Origin: Nitratireductor sp.
GTDB lineage: Bacteria; Pseudomonadota; Alphaproteobacteria; Rhizobiales; Rhizobiaceae
Length of the DNA stretch: 42,101 bases
Direction of reading: 5' to 3'
Assembly (NCBI RefSeq): GCF_017794765.1
Contig: NZ_CP051236.1
Span: forward strand, 2,455,445 to 2,497,545
The position numbers and the translations under genes are program-made. Within the stretch, counting starts at the first letter, position 1. Every line of letters begins with the position of its first letter. Under the pieces are notes generated by a model. It searched no databases, was not told where the DNA came from, and saw only the letters and a program-made list of their open reading frames with translations. Positions 17,114 through 26,518 of this stretch are shown here, piece after piece.

Positions 17114-18072
17114 GTCATGTCTCCCTCGGTGTCACGTCTTGGGTCAAGCAACGCTTCCATCACGGCCATCCGCACGGCAACGCCCATTTCCACCTGTTCC
17201 TGAATCAGACTTTGCGGTCCGTCTGCGATCTCGGAGGCGATTTCGACTCCTCGATTCATGGGGCCCGGATGCATTACCAGCACATCATCCCTGGCTACCT
17301 TCAGCTTTTCCGAATCCAGGCCGAAATGGCGGAAATACTCCCGTACCGAGGGAATGAGCGATCCTGCCATTCGTTCGCGCTGCAATCGGAGCATCATCAC
17401 AATATCCGCTCCCTTCAGGCCCTCGTCCATCCTCGTGAAGGGTTCCACTCCCATCTGGCCGATGCCGGCGGGAAGAAGCGTCGAGGGTGCAACGACCCGC
17501 ACCCGCGCGCCCATGGCGTTCAGCAAAACGATGTTCGAGCGCGCCACGCGTGAATGCAGAACGTCACCGCAGATCGCCACGGTCAGCCCGCCAATGCGGC
17601 CTTTCGCGCGACGTATCGTAAGTGCATCGAGCAGAGCCTGTGTCGGGTGTTCATGAGCGCCGTCGCCCGCATTGACGACTGAGCATGAAACCTTCTGGGC
17701 GAGGAGCGCCGCAGCGCCGGCCGCAGCGTGCCGGATCACCAGAATATCCGGCCGCATGGCGTTCAGCGTGATCGCAGTGTCAAGCAGCGTCTCGCCCTTC
17801 TTGGTCGAAGAGCTTGCGACGGACATGTTCATGACATCCGCGCCGAGCCGCTTGCCAGCCAGTTCGAACGAAGACTGGGTCCGTGTGGAGGCTTCGTAGA
17901 AAAGGTTGATATGTGTACGGCCGCGCAGCGCGGCAGTCTTCTTCTCCTGCCGCCTTGAAATCGCAACGGCCGCATCGGCACGGTCGAGAAGTGTTTCGAT
18001 GTCGAGGGGCGACAGCCCCTTGATGCCAAGCAGGTGGCGGTGTGGGTAAAGTGGGAAAGAGGCGTTTGTCAT
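17110..18072 (-). CDS. pyrB: Aspartate carbamoyltransferase catalytic subunit
   Basis: PyrB joins carbamoyl phosphate and aspartate to form carbamoyl-aspartate, the committed step of pyrimidine synthesis. The 320 residues show the carbamoyl-phosphate loop [12 protein letters not shown] (STRT near 54), SSTKKGE with the lysine contributed across the trimer, [12 protein letters not shown] (about 142-153), the aspartate-binding RLQRERM and [10 protein letters not shown]. The length is normal. It is the first gene of a minus-strand operon and overlaps the dihydroorotase-like gene by four bases (ATGA), fitting a PyrB-PyrC' complex. No pyrI-like regulatory subunit is present. I see no clear attenuator in the 203-base upstream gap. 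Confidence 0.95.
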   Translation of the reverse strand: MTNASFPLYPHRHLLGIKGLSPLDIETLLDRADAAVAISRRQEKKTAALRGRTHINLFYEASTRTQSSFELAGKRLGADVMNMSVASSSTKKGETLLDTAITLNAMRPDILVIRHAAAGAAALLAQKVSCSVVNAGDGAHEHPTQALLDALTIRRAKGRIGGLTVAICGDVLHSRVARSNIVLLNAMGARVRVVAPSTLLPAGIGQMGVEPFTRMDEGLKGADIVMMLRLQRERMAGSLIPSVREYFRHFGLDSEKLKVARDDVLVMHPGPMNRGVEIASEIADGPQSLIQEQVEMGVAVRMAVMEALLDPRRDTEGDMT

Positions 18073-18275
18073 CTCAAGAGCCTGCTATAGGCTGCCGCCA
18101 GAACCGCTGCAAGCGCGCATCGCGTGCCGAACCCGTCTACCGGGCACAAATAACAGCTTTTGTGTTTTTGTGGGTCATCAAGCTTTCATCGATTGGCAAG
18201 GTGTGCTTGCCACTATGGGTCGTTGAGCGTGCGTTGATTCCCGACGCGCTGCTTTTGTTGTGATAGAGTGAAGCC

Positions 18276-19904
18276 GTGACGCATGAAGTAACCAACCAGT
18301 CGCCTCCGATCGCCGGCACCAATGCCTGGCGCAGCGATCCCTTGCTGATGCAGGTGGCAGAGCGGTTCTCAGAACCTGTGCGCAAGGAACTCGATACGCT
18401 TGGGCGTTTCGTGCGTAATCAGGAGGCACTTGATCTGGCCCGTCTGGCCAATGCCGAAACGCCTCAGCTCAGAACCCATGACCGGTATGGAAACCGGCTC
18501 GATCTCGTCGAATATCATCCCGCATATCACGCATTGATGCGTCGCTCCGCCGCCAACGGGCTCCATTCCTCCATCTGGGAGAAGACGGAATCCGAGGCAG
18601 GACATCGCCATCAGATACGTGCTGCGCGCTTTTATCTGACGGCACAACTCGAATGCGGTCATCTATGCCCGCTGACCATGACCAATGCCTCGCTTGCGGC
18701 ATTGATGGCGGACAACACGCTGTTTCGCCGCTGGGCGCCACGCGTGGCCGTCCGCAAATACGATCATTCGAACAAGCCAGTGGCGCAGAAAAACGGCATC
18801 ACCATAGGCATGGGGATGACCGAAAAGCAGGGCGGAACCGATGTGCGCGCAAACACCACGCGGGCCGAACGCCTTGAAGGAAAGATCTATCGTCTGACGG
18901 GCCACAAATGGTTCCTGTCTGCGCCAATGTCCGACGCTTTTCTGGTGCTGGCGCAGGCCGATCAGGGGTTGTCCTGTTTTCTGGTGCCGCGGGTGCTGGA
19001 GGACGGCGCCGGAAACGGCCTGCATTTCCAGCGTCTCAAGGAAAAGCTCGGCAATCGCTCGAATGCCTCATCAGAGGTGGAATTCCACGGCACAATGGGT
19101 GAACTGGTCGGCGAGCCGGGTGGTGGCATCCGCACCATCATGGACATGGTGACGCTGACGCGGCTCGACTGTGCACTGGGCTCGGCGGGCATGATGCGTG
19201 CGGCACTGGCGGAAGCCGTGCATCACACGCGCCACCGTAAGGCTTTCGGCTCGCGGCTCATCGAGCAGCCGCTGATGATGCGGGTGCTTGCCGACATGGC
19301 CCTTGACGTCGCGGCGGCAACGGCGCTTTCGATGCGGCTCGCCCGTTCCTTTGACGAGGCCGCCGACAGCCGCGGTGATGCGGCCTTCGCCCGCGTCATG
19401 ACGCCGGTGGTCAAATACTGGGTCTGCAAGCTGGCGCCCGCCGTCACCTATGAGGCGATGGAGTGCCTGGGCGGCAATGGCTATGTCGAGGAGGCCCCGC
19501 TCGCCCGTCACTACCGTGAAGCCCCGGTCAACGCGATCTGGGAAGGCTCCGGCAACGTGATGGGACTTGACGTTTTGCGCGTCCTCGAGCGCAATGCCGG
19601 GCTTTTTGACGATGTGCTTGGGATGATTGGCAGAGACCTTGGCGAAAAAGGCGGCGCAACGCTGGAGGTTCTGGCCGCCGCTGCGCGCGTGTGTCAGACG
19701 GATGAGGGGTCGGCCCGCATCCTGACCGAACAGCTCGCCCTGGCGGCAGCCGCAGCCGAGTTGAAACGCATGGGTGCCGGAAGGGTTGCCGATGCCTTCA
19801 TCGAGACGCGTCTTGCCGGCCAGTGGCGCAGCACTTACGGAATGCTGGATGCGCGGCACGATGCGGCCTCCATCCTCGATGTGCTTTATCCGGACGCGAG
19901 CTGA
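18276..19904 (+). CDS. AidB-like acyl-CoA dehydrogenase family protein
   Basis: A 542-residue flavoprotein of the acyl-CoA dehydrogenase superfamily. The length and details match the AidB/isovaleryl-CoA-dehydrogenase-like group: a long N-terminal domain, GMGMTEKQGGTDVRANTT (FAD-binding middle domain, about 180-197), GHKWFLSAPMSDAF, LTRLDCALGSAGMM, RKAFGSRLIEQP, and the signature MECLGGNGYVEE with YREAPVNAIWEGSGNV. E. coli AidB belongs to the adaptive response to alkylation and binds DNA; whether this protein does so is inferred only. The start is a GTG; upstream is the 203-base gap shared with divergent pyrB. Its last 19 bases overlap the convergent AEC transporter gene. Confidence 0.88.
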   Translation: MTHEVTNQSPPIAGTNAWRSDPLLMQVAERFSEPVRKELDTLGRFVRNQEALDLARLANAETPQLRTHDRYGNRLDLVEYHPAYHALMRRSAANGLHSSIWEKTESEAGHRHQIRAARFYLTAQLECGHLCPLTMTNASLAALMADNTLFRRWAPRVAVRKYDHSNKPVAQKNGITIGMGMTEKQGGTDVRANTTRAERLEGKIYRLTGHKWFLSAPMSDAFLVLAQADQGLSCFLVPRVLEDGAGNGLHFQRLKEKLGNRSNASSEVEFHGTMGELVGEPGGGIRTIMDMVTLTRLDCALGSAGMMRAALAEAVHHTRHRKAFGSRLIEQPLMMRVLADMALDVAAATALSMRLARSFDEAADSRGDAAFARVMTPVVKYWVCKLAPAVTYEAMECLGGNGYVEEAPLARHYREAPVNAIWEGSGNVMGLDVLRVLERNAGLFDDVLGMIGRDLGEKGGATLEVLAAAARVCQTDEGSARILTEQLALAAAAAELKRMGAGRVADAFIETRLAGQWRSTYGMLDARHDAASILDVLYPDAS

Positions 19905-20824
19905 GCGACAACCGTTAGAACAAGCGGCATCGTGAAGAAGGCGAGCGCTGTCTGCAGCGTGGTTATACTCGCGTAAAGTGGTGCATCACCACCGAGTTGA
20001 CGTGCGAGAAGATAGCCATTCATGGCGGTGGGAACCGCCGCACAGAGCGCCAGGTAGTCGAGCGCCGGTCCAGTGACGCCAAAACCGAGCGCCATCGAAA
20101 TCATGAGCGCCGGAAAGAAGATCAGTTTCAGAAAGGCGGAGGTCCACAGGGCTACCGGTGCGCCCAGGAAATCGCCGGGACGCAGGCTGGCGCCAATGGT
20201 CAAAAGCCCCATCCCGAGCGCAGCGCGACCGACCAGATCAAGCGTCTGGTTCAAAGGCGGGTAGAGTCCGAAGGGCATGAACCGCAGAACCACCGCACCC
20301 GCCGCCGCCAGAACCATCGGGTTTCGGACCACGTCCAGAAGGACCCTTGACCACGGTGCGCTGCGGTCCGCAAACCGTGTGACCACGAACACCGAGGCGA
20401 TGTTGATGGGGATGATGATCGTCGCCATCACAAGTGCGACCACGGCTGCACCTTCGGGAGGAAAGAGCTTCTGCGCGACCGCCAGCGCCATGAAGCCGTT
20501 CCAGCGTACCGCAGTCTGGAAGAGCGAAGAATACTGACTGTGCCTGATCAATCCGCTTGCTTTCAGCAGGGGCCATATGGCCAGCACGAGAAGGATCATC
20601 ACGAGGACCGAGACCATCAGAGCCCCAAGCAGGGCGTCCAGCCGGAGTTTTGAGAAGTCCGCATTGGCAATGGTGATGAAAAGCAGCGCCGGGTACAGGA
20701 ACCAGTAGCAAAGCTGCTCCAGTCCCGGCCACGTTTCGTCCCTGATAAGCGGTGTCCGGCGCAGCGCGTTTCCCGCAATGATGACCAGGAAAATCGGCAG
20801 GGTGCTTTCGAAAATGGCGAACAT
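19886..20824 (-). CDS. AEC-family (auxin efflux carrier-like) transporter
   Basis: A 312-residue inner-membrane protein with about ten transmembrane helices in two halves, starting FAIFESTLPIFLVIIAGNAL and containing the membrane-break Asn/Pro segment NPMVLAAAGAVV near the middle (about 178-189) that is typical of AEC permeases. Members export or import small organic acids such as malate, malonate or auxin-like compounds; the substrate here is unknown. The ATG lies at 20824. The 3' end overlaps the acyl-CoA dehydrogenase gene by 19 bases tail-to-tail. I see no hairpin terminator between them. Confidence 0.85.
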   Translation of the reverse strand: MFAIFESTLPIFLVIIAGNALRRTPLIRDETWPGLEQLCYWFLYPALLFITIANADFSKLRLDALLGALMVSVLVMILLVLAIWPLLKASGLIRHSQYSSLFQTAVRWNGFMALAVAQKLFPPEGAAVVALVMATIIIPINIASVFVVTRFADRSAPWSRVLLDVVRNPMVLAAAGAVVLRFMPFGLYPPLNQTLDLVGRAALGMGLLTIGASLRPGDFLGAPVALWTSAFLKLIFFPALMISMALGFGVTGPALDYLALCAAVPTAMNGYLLARQLGGDAPLYASITTLQTALAFFTMPLVLTVVAQLASG

Positions 20825-20917
20825 GGGAAACCGGGAAGAGAAGGGATCTTATTGCTAATGACCGGCCGCAGGTCTGTAAAGCCGGAGCCCCACTCTCCGC
20901 GCCTGTGAAAGTTAACC

Positions 20918-20932
20918 TTAATGATTGGTAAC
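20918..20932. promoter_or_regulatory. Possible CtrA-like site
   Basis: TTAA, seven bases, then TAAC, inside a stretch that also holds GTTAACC just upstream. This is one mismatch from the alphaproteobacterial CtrA pattern TTAA-N7-TTAA(C). It lies about 56 bases before the next plus-strand gene. The motif is short, so chance is a real possibility. Confidence 0.3.
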
Positions 20933-20987
20933 CGTTGCAGGGAGATTTGCGGCGGTTCAGTGTGACTTTTATCCGGGAACGAGAGTC

Positions 20988-21560
20988 ATGAACCGCACAT
21001 TTTCTATCCTTCTGTCTGTCTACTGGGCCGTCATTTTCGGTCTGGCCGCCTGGTCAGCCGCGCAGGCCGAAGGCATTATCGTGCCCGCTGGCGCTCTGGG
21101 TGCTGAGACCGCCTGGCAAGCAACAACATTCTTCGGCCATTTGGGTATTGTGCTGGGCAACGCGCTGGTGGCCGCGCTTTTCACGTGGACGCTCTTTGTG
21201 TCTGTGCTTGAAAATGGAGACCGGCACGAGACGGCAAACGTTGCCGGACTGGCCTGCGCCGCTGCATTGGTCATGCTGCTTGTCGACGTGTTTCATGCAG
21301 GGCTTTCCTCAAATGCAACCGCGTTCTCGCCCTCGACCGCCACAACGATGAAATTCCTCGCTGTTCTGGCGTCTCATCTGGTGATGCGGCGGGAGGAGGG
21401 GATCGCGGAACAGGAAAAAACCGTACCGGCCGCAGCGCCCATGTCCCGGGTCTCGACACTGCAGATTATTGATGCCGCTCACGAAGCCATGGCGTGGCGT
21501 GTTGCCCGCAGGCAGCGGCTGCGTTTCTCGCCGCCCGCCAACGATCATCGGAGCCCGTAA
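20988..21560 (+). CDS. Hypothetical four-helix membrane protein
   Basis: I do not recognise this 190-residue protein. It has hydrophobic segments at about 5-25, 47-70, 83-103 and possibly 113-128, with a cytoplasmic-looking, charged C-terminal tail (about 130-190) rich in Arg and Glu. I chose ATG 20988, giving MNRTFSILLS, because it starts the first membrane helix and follows GAACGAGAG; the open frame from 20925 adds residues without hydrophobic or conserved character. It overlaps the next gene by one base (TAATG), so the two membrane proteins are probably made together. A possible CtrA-like site lies upstream. No function is proposed. Confidence 0.65.
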   Translation: MNRTFSILLSVYWAVIFGLAAWSAAQAEGIIVPAGALGAETAWQATTFFGHLGIVLGNALVAALFTWTLFVSVLENGDRHETANVAGLACAAALVMLLVDVFHAGLSSNATAFSPSTATTMKFLAVLASHLVMRREEGIAEQEKTVPAAAPMSRVSTLQIIDAAHEAMAWRVARRQRLRFSPPANDHRSP

Positions 21561-21892
21561 TGCGTTATCTTCTGATTTTCTGGGCGCTCCCGCTCGGCCT
21601 GTTCTGGGGATGGTATGGACTGTCCTATCATGACATCAACTTCGGCCTCGGCTTTTTCAGCCGGGAGATGAATGACCTGCTGTTTCGGATTTACGGCAAC
21701 ATTCTGGGCATCGACCCGACCATTATTCCAGGCATGGTAGCCCGGGCCTGCGTGCTCGACAGCTTCATCCTTCTGGCCATCATCGCGTTCCGGCGCCGGC
21801 GCGCCCTGTGGACTTGGTTCAAAGAGAAACGGGCGGCTTATCGTGTGGATGAGGCGGGCCCGGAAGCGCGCAACCTGTCGAGTGCGCCCTGA
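21560..21892 (+). CDS. Small membrane protein, DUF6105-like
   Basis: A 110-residue protein with two hydrophobic segments (about 3-20, [18 protein letters not shown], and about 63-80, [17 protein letters not shown]) separated by a conserved-looking loop ([21 protein letters not shown]). I recall a rhizobial family of this kind (DUF6105) from memory; its function is unknown. The start ATG overlaps the preceding stop by one base, while an upstream start at 21494 lies inside the previous gene. Its 3' end overlaps convergent ruvX by 55 bases, which is unusually long. Confidence 0.7.
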   Translation: MRYLLIFWALPLGLFWGWYGLSYHDINFGLGFFSREMNDLLFRIYGNILGIDPTIIPGMVARACVLDSFILLAIIAFRRRRALWTWFKEKRAAYRVDEAGPEARNLSSAP

Positions 21893-22329
21893 AGAATGAA
21901 GGCGGCAGCGGCCGAATCGATCCGCTCGGCCCGTTTTTTCCGTGACACATCCATCTCCAGAAGGGCTCGCTCCGCAGCGACCGTCGACATGCGTTCGTCC
22001 CAGAAGGCGACGGGAAGGTCGGTAAGCCGCTCGAAATTGCGGATAAAGGCGCGCGTCGACTGCGCACGCGGTCCTTCGCTTCCGTCCATGTTCACCGGCA
22101 GGCCGATGACAATCCCGCCCACATTGTCGCGCTCGAAAGCCGCAATCAGTGCTTCGGAATCCTGTGTGAACTTCCTGCGCATGATCACCTGCCGTGGTGT
22201 GGCAAGGGACAGGCCTCGATCGGAGACTGAAAGCCCTATGGTTCTGGTGCCGAGATCGAGGCCGGCCAGTGTCTGGCCTGCTTCGAGAAAAGCGGGGAGT
22301 TCCTGCAGGTCAACCACTGACAAAACCAT
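21838..22329 (-). CDS. ruvX: Putative Holliday junction resolvase / pre-16S rRNA nuclease YqgF
   Basis: A 163-residue RNase H-fold nuclease. Visible family residues include [14 protein letters not shown] (Asp in the first strand, about 24-37), [13 protein letters not shown] (about 73-85), [11 protein letters not shown] (about 109-119) and a terminal acidic residue in [11 protein letters not shown]. The family matures the 5' end of 16S rRNA and was first proposed as a Holliday-junction resolvase. The ATG lies at 22329. It is encoded alone between divergent UPF0173 and the convergent DUF6105-like gene, whose 3' end it overlaps by 55 bases. Confidence 0.92.
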   Translation of the reverse strand: MVLSVVDLQELPAFLEAGQTLAGLDLGTRTIGLSVSDRGLSLATPRQVIMRRKFTQDSEALIAAFERDNVGGIVIGLPVNMDGSEGPRAQSTRAFIRNFERLTDLPVAFWDERMSTVAAERALLEMDVSRKKRAERIDSAAAAFILQGALDRLRASGPASSTR

Positions 22330-22447
22330 CTTCTCCGATTAGGACTGAGGGATCGTTTTAGCGCTGCACCGGTTACACGGAAAGCTGCCGATGTGCGATA
22401 GCCGCCATCGAGTGCGCTGCGCGACAGAGACAATGGAGGACAATCGC

Positions 22448-23155
22448 ATGGAGCTGACCTGGTACGGCCATTCGGCATTTCGCGTGGATGCGGGTGACGC
22501 ACACATCCTGATCGATCCGTTTTTCAGCGGCAACCCCTCCTGGAGCGGTGGATGGGAAGGCCCGTCCGATGGCGTGACCCATGTGTTGCTCACCCACGGC
22601 CATGACGATCATATCGGCGATGCGGTCGATATTCTGAAAAGCACCGGAGCGATGCTGGTCGCCAATTTCGAGATCTGCATGTTTCTTGTGGGTAAAGGTG
22701 TCGACCAGAGCCGGATCAACCCCGGCAACCATGGGGGCACGGTCGATTGCGGCGGTTTCACCACCACCTTTGTCAACGCGCAGCATTCCTCATCTTCTTC
22801 GGGCGAGGGCGGTGCGAACACCTATCTGGGCAATCCTGCAGGCCTGGTGCTTCATTTCCCCGATGAAAAGACGCTCTATCATATGGGCGACACCGATATT
22901 TTTAGCGATATGGCGCTGATTCATGAGTTGCATCAGCCCGAAATCGGTCTTGTACCCGTCGGCGACCGCTTCACCATGGGGGGCGCTGTGGCTGCTCTTG
23001 CCTGCCGTCGCTACTTCAAGTTCGAGACGGTTCTGCCCTGTCATTTTGGCTCGTTCCCGATCATCGATCAAACGGCGCAGAAATTCATCGACGGAATGGA
23101 AGGATCGGGCGTGAACGTACCGACGCTCAAAGTCGGCGAGAGCATAACCCTTTAG
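22448..23155 (+). CDS. UPF0173 metal-dependent hydrolase (metallo-beta-lactamase fold)
   Basis: A 235-residue cytosolic hydrolase. The MBL-fold metal motif is [12 protein letters not shown] (about 47-58), with further ligands in NAQHSS, MGDTD (about 143-147) and PCHFGSF. The start [11 protein letters not shown] is characteristic of UPF0173 (YtkL-like) proteins, and GGAGGA sits seven bases before this ATG, whereas the open frame from 22391 has no such support. The physiological substrate is not known. It stands 92 bases before gatC, on the same strand. Confidence 0.9.
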   Translation: MELTWYGHSAFRVDAGDAHILIDPFFSGNPSWSGGWEGPSDGVTHVLLTHGHDDHIGDAVDILKSTGAMLVANFEICMFLVGKGVDQSRINPGNHGGTVDCGGFTTTFVNAQHSSSSSGEGGANTYLGNPAGLVLHFPDEKTLYHMGDTDIFSDMALIHELHQPEIGLVPVGDRFTMGGAVAALACRRYFKFETVLPCHFGSFPIIDQTAQKFIDGMEGSGVNVPTLKVGESITL

Positions 23156-23247
23156 CAAATCCGGTGCGTCGGAGCGCGTTGGCGGTTGCACGCCGCCCGC
23201 GTGCCGATTATAGCCGGGGCGCAGCCAATAAGCGCCTGGAGAAAACC

Positions 23248-23535
23248 ATGTCCGTGGACATCGATACCGTGAAGCGTGTTGCGCGCCTTTCCCGCATTGC
23301 CGTTGACGAGGCCGATGCCGAGCGCATGACGGGTGAACTCAATGCCATTCTCGGTTTCGTCGAGCAGTTGAATGAAGTGAATGTGGAGGGCGTCGAGCCG
23401 ATGACCTCCGTCATTCCGATGGCGATGAAGAAGCGTCAGGACGGCGTGACCGACGGCAACAAGGCTGACGATATCGTCGCCAATGCGCCGGCCTCGGAAG
23501 ACAATTTCTTCGTCGTGCCCAAAGTGGTCGAATAA
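23248..23535 (+). CDS. gatC: Asp/Glu-tRNA amidotransferase subunit C
   Basis: This 95-residue subunit stabilises the GatCAB complex, which converts Glu-tRNA(Gln) and Asp-tRNA(Asn) to the amidated forms. The sequence begins [20 protein letters not shown] and contains the family segments [21 protein letters not shown] and the C-terminal [14 protein letters not shown] 23248 is preceded by GGAG. gatA follows 60 bases downstream on the same strand; gatB is not in the window. Confidence 0.94.
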   Translation: MSVDIDTVKRVARLSRIAVDEADAERMTGELNAILGFVEQLNEVNVEGVEPMTSVIPMAMKKRQDGVTDGNKADDIVANAPASEDNFFVVPKVVE

Positions 23536-23595
23536 GAACGCCCCGCTTCCCAACCCATTTGCCCTGACGGGCCGCCGGATTTTCACGGATCTTCC

Positions 23596-25077
23596 ATGAC
23601 AGAGCTCACCAAACTCACAATAGCCGAAGCGCGCGAGAAGCTGGCCACAAAGGCCTTCACCGCCACCGAGCTGACCGAGGCCTATCTTTCGGCCATCGAT
23701 ACAGCCAACGAAAAGCTCAACGCCTATGTGGCTGTCACACATGACAAGGCACGCGCCATGGCAAAGGCGAGTGACGAAAAGTTTGCAAAAGGCGAAGCCG
23801 GTCCCCTGGAAGGCATTCCGCTCGGCATCAAGGACCTGTTTGCAACGCAGGACGTTCACACCCAGGCAGCAAGCCACATCCTTGACGGGTTCAAGCCCAA
23901 ATACGAATCCACCGTCACGGCCAATTTGTGGGCGGATGGCGCGGTGATGCTCGGCAAGCTCAACATGGATGAGTTTGCGATGGGATCGTCCAACGAAACC
24001 TCCTATTACGGGCCGGTCATCAATCCCTGGCGCGCCGAAGGCTCCAATGCCGATCTCGTTCCAGGCGGTTCGTCGGGTGGGTCTGCCGCCGCTGTGGCCG
24101 CCTTCCTGTGTGCGGGTGCCACCGCAACGGACACGGGCGGGTCGATCCGCCAGCCCGCCGCCTTCACCGGAACGGTCGGCATCAAACCTACCTATGGCCG
24201 CTGCTCGCGCTGGGGCACGGTGGCCTTCGCCTCCTCACTTGATCAGGCAGGGCCGATTGCGCGCGACGTCCGCGACGCGGCAATTCTCTTGAAATCGATG
24301 GCCTCTGTGGACGACAAGGACACCACCTCCGTCGACCTGCCGGTGCCGGATTACGAAGCTGCCATTGGCCAGTCGGTCAAAGGCCTGAAGATCGGCATCC
24401 CGCGTGAATACCGTCTCGACGGCATGCCGGAGGAAATCGAAGCGCTCTGGAAGAAGGGCATTGACTGGATGCGCGATGCGGGCGCGGAGATCGTCGATAT
24501 CTCCCTGCCGCACACCAAGTACGCGCTGCCGGCCTACTATATCGTTGCGCCTGCCGAAGCCTCGTCAAACCTGGCGCGCTATGATGGCGTACGCTACGGC
24601 CTGCGCGTGCCCGGCAGGGACATTGCCGACATGTATGAGCAGACCCGTGCGGCCGGTTTTGGCCGCGAGGTCAAGCGCCGCATCATGATCGGCACCTACG
24701 TGCTGTCTGCGGGCTATTACGATGCCTATTATCTCAGGGCACAGAAGGTGCGCACGCTTATCAAGCGCGACTTCGAGCAGGTGTTCGATCAGGGCGTCGA
24801 TGCCATCCTGACGCCAGCTACACCTTCGGCGGCCTTCGGCATCGCGGATCAGGATATGGCGTCCGATCCGGTAAAGATGTATCTCAACGACATCTTCACC
24901 GTCACGGTGAACATGGCGGGCTTGCCCGGGATTGCCGTACCGGCCGGCCTCGACCCAAAAGGCCTTCCGCTCGGCCTCCAACTCATAGGCAAGCCGTTTG
25001 ACGAAGAGACACTGTTCCGTACGGCGCATGTGATCGAACAGGCCGCGGGGCGTTTTGCACCGAACAGGTGGTGGTAG
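23596..25077 (+). CDS. gatA: Asp/Glu-tRNA amidotransferase subunit A
   Basis: GatA is the amidase subunit that releases ammonia from glutamine for tRNA-dependent amidation. The 493 residues carry the amidase-signature catalytic triad: Lys79 in IPLGIKDLF, cis-Ser159 in [11 protein letters not shown] and nucleophile Ser183 in [13 protein letters not shown]. The C-terminal [11 protein letters not shown] and [12 protein letters not shown] are also typical. The presence of GatCA suggests that the organism lacks GlnRS and/or AsnRS, as expected for alphaproteobacteria. The start is ATG 23596, after gatC. Confidence 0.96.
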   Translation: MTELTKLTIAEAREKLATKAFTATELTEAYLSAIDTANEKLNAYVAVTHDKARAMAKASDEKFAKGEAGPLEGIPLGIKDLFATQDVHTQAASHILDGFKPKYESTVTANLWADGAVMLGKLNMDEFAMGSSNETSYYGPVINPWRAEGSNADLVPGGSSGGSAAAVAAFLCAGATATDTGGSIRQPAAFTGTVGIKPTYGRCSRWGTVAFASSLDQAGPIARDVRDAAILLKSMASVDDKDTTSVDLPVPDYEAAIGQSVKGLKIGIPREYRLDGMPEEIEALWKKGIDWMRDAGAEIVDISLPHTKYALPAYYIVAPAEASSNLARYDGVRYGLRVPGRDIADMYEQTRAAGFGREVKRRIMIGTYVLSAGYYDAYYLRAQKVRTLIKRDFEQVFDQGVDAILTPATPSAAFGIADQDMASDPVKMYLNDIFTVTVNMAGLPGIAVPAGLDPKGLPLGLQLIGKPFDEETLFRTAHVIEQAAGRFAPNRWW

Positions 25078-25117
25078 TCATCATGGTGCGGCTTTGTTCT
25101 AAAACAGGGGCCGCGCC

Positions 25118-25927
25118 ATGTTCCACCTCGTTTCCGCAATAGGCTGGCTGTTCCTTCAGCCCCTCAGCCTTGTTGCGATCCTTATCGCAGTGTCGCTTCT
25201 CACCGCATTTTTCGGTTGGCGCCGCCTGTCCATGGCGGCGGGCGGCCTGTCCTTTCTGGTGCTTGTTCTTTCAGCATGGACGACGCTCGGTGCACTGGTG
25301 CTCGGGCCCCTTGAAGATCGTTTTCAGAAGCCCGTACCTATACCTGTTTCCGTCGATGGCATCATTGTTCTCGGCGGCGGACTGGAAGGCTCCATCAACA
25401 TGGCGCGGGGCGGCCATGAGCTAAACTCCAGTGGGGATCGCTTTGTCGAAGTCGCGATCCTCGCGCGCCGGTTTCCGCAGGCTAAGATCCTGATCTCTGG
25501 AGGGCAGGGCGCTGTCTTTCTGGCCGGAGAGGGCGATGCGGACACCGCACCGCGTCTCTTGACCGCGCTTGGCGTGGCTGCAGACCGCCTTGTTCTGGAA
25601 AACCGTTCGCGCGACACCTATGAAAACGCCGTTTTCTCCAGAAAACTGGTTGAGCCGGCCGCAGGCGAGACCTGGCTTCTCGTCACCTCCGCCTTTCACA
25701 TGCCACGCGCTGTCGGTGTGTTCCGAAAAGCCGGACTTCCGGTAACGCCCTGGCCGGTGGATTACAAAACGGCCGGCAACGAAACGCCGGGCCTGGCTGA
25801 AGACAACGCACTTGATTCCCTGCGGAACACGACCCTTGGCATACGTGAGTGGATCGGCCTAATGGCCTATCGAGTAGCTGGCAGAACGGATGAGCTATTT
25901 CCGGGGCCAAAGCCTTCCGCGCCGTGA
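25118..25927 (+). CDS. YdcF-like membrane protein (DUF218)
   Basis: A 269-residue protein with two N-terminal transmembrane helices (about 14-33 and 40-65) followed by a DUF218 domain (about 85-240). Domain features are IIVLGGGLEGS, ILISGGQG, LENRSRDTYENA and VTSAFHMPRAVGVF. Members such as ElyC/SanA/YdcF are linked to envelope integrity, but no reaction is established. AGGGG precedes the ATG at 25118, 40 bases after gatA. About 265 bases without a clear gene follow. Confidence 0.88.
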   Translation: MFHLVSAIGWLFLQPLSLVAILIAVSLLTAFFGWRRLSMAAGGLSFLVLVLSAWTTLGALVLGPLEDRFQKPVPIPVSVDGIIVLGGGLEGSINMARGGHELNSSGDRFVEVAILARRFPQAKILISGGQGAVFLAGEGDADTAPRLLTALGVAADRLVLENRSRDTYENAVFSRKLVEPAAGETWLLVTSAFHMPRAVGVFRKAGLPVTPWPVDYKTAGNETPGLAEDNALDSLRNTTLGIREWIGLMAYRVAGRTDELFPGPKPSAP

Positions 25928-26192
25928 GTCGAGTGCCTTTCAGGGCGAGAGATGGTGCATTGCAGCAAAAATGTCCGCATTTTGCCACACCTGTTGAAAA
26001 TTCCTTTACCGGCACAAGTCCCTGATTATGCTGATAAACCCTCTTTTTCCGGGGTTTTACAACAGTTCTCTGGTCGCGATTTCGCCGTTTTTGGACTTGC
26101 GGAAGCCTACGCGGAGGAGTATCTCCCGCGGTCACAGATCGGCGATCGGGATTATCCCGCTCGGAGATTGAATTAAGAAAAACGGGATATGC
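25928..26192. other. Gene-poor stretch before the 43-aa membrane protein
   Basis: No convincing protein is seen. A 74-codon frame exists at 25952-26176 but has no family-like features. Small dyads are visible, for example near 25970-25991 and the 13-bp palindrome at 26147-26159. The region probably holds the promoter and leader for the small gene at 26193, and perhaps a small RNA. No specific promoter boxes are convincing. Confidence 0.4.
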
Positions 26193-26324
26193 ATGGACGA
26201 TAGCGTTGAGAGATCCTGCTGGGGCGTAACCGCCAAAGCAGTGATCGGGCTTGCGGGAATCATCTTTCTGGCATGGCTCTTGATTGGCGCCGAAACGGCA
26301 GCGGTCGTAGCAACGGCAAGCTGA
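26193..26324 (+). CDS. Small single-helix membrane protein, 43 aa
   Basis: A short frame, MDDSVERSCWGV at the N-terminus, then a hydrophobic helix of about 20-25 residues (about 17-40) with one internal acidic residue (GAETAA) and the end VATAS. The arrangement of charged N-terminus and single membrane helix is that of a genuine small membrane protein. Another ATG four bases upstream stops after four codons. A purine-rich AACGGGAT precedes the start. A strong rho-independent terminator stands 42 bases after its stop, showing that transcription ends here independently of sdaA. No function is known to me. It is below the size many gene finders report. Confidence 0.6.
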   Translation: MDDSVERSCWGVTAKAVIGLAGIIFLAWLLIGAETAAVVATAS

Positions 26325-26366
26325 ACTACCAGCAAAACCGCACAACATCGGTTCTTTAAAGTCACA

Positions 26367-26401
26367 GGGCGCAGCACAATCGCTGCGCCCTTTGCTTGTT
26401 T
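26367..26401 (+). terminator. Rho-independent terminator after the 43-aa gene
   Basis: A perfect 9-bp stem (26367-26375 with 26382-26390, GGGCGCAGC paired to GCTGCGCCC) with a six-base loop, followed by TTTGCTTGTTT. It isolates the small gene from sdaA, whose start is 118 bases beyond the tail. Confidence 0.85.
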
Positions 26402-26518
26402 GGGGAAATCGCCTACATCATGCGGTGTCGCGGTCGTGTCAGCGCGCTCCTTCTCCATCGTTGGGGGGCTTGCACACCGCGGGAGTTCCTCGTCTGGCCA
26501 CATCCGGAGCCTTCGCCC

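Noticed and set aside
25952..26176. 74-codon plus-strand frame
   Set aside because: No family-like features or conserved core are seen; it probably covers leader DNA of the 43-residue gene.
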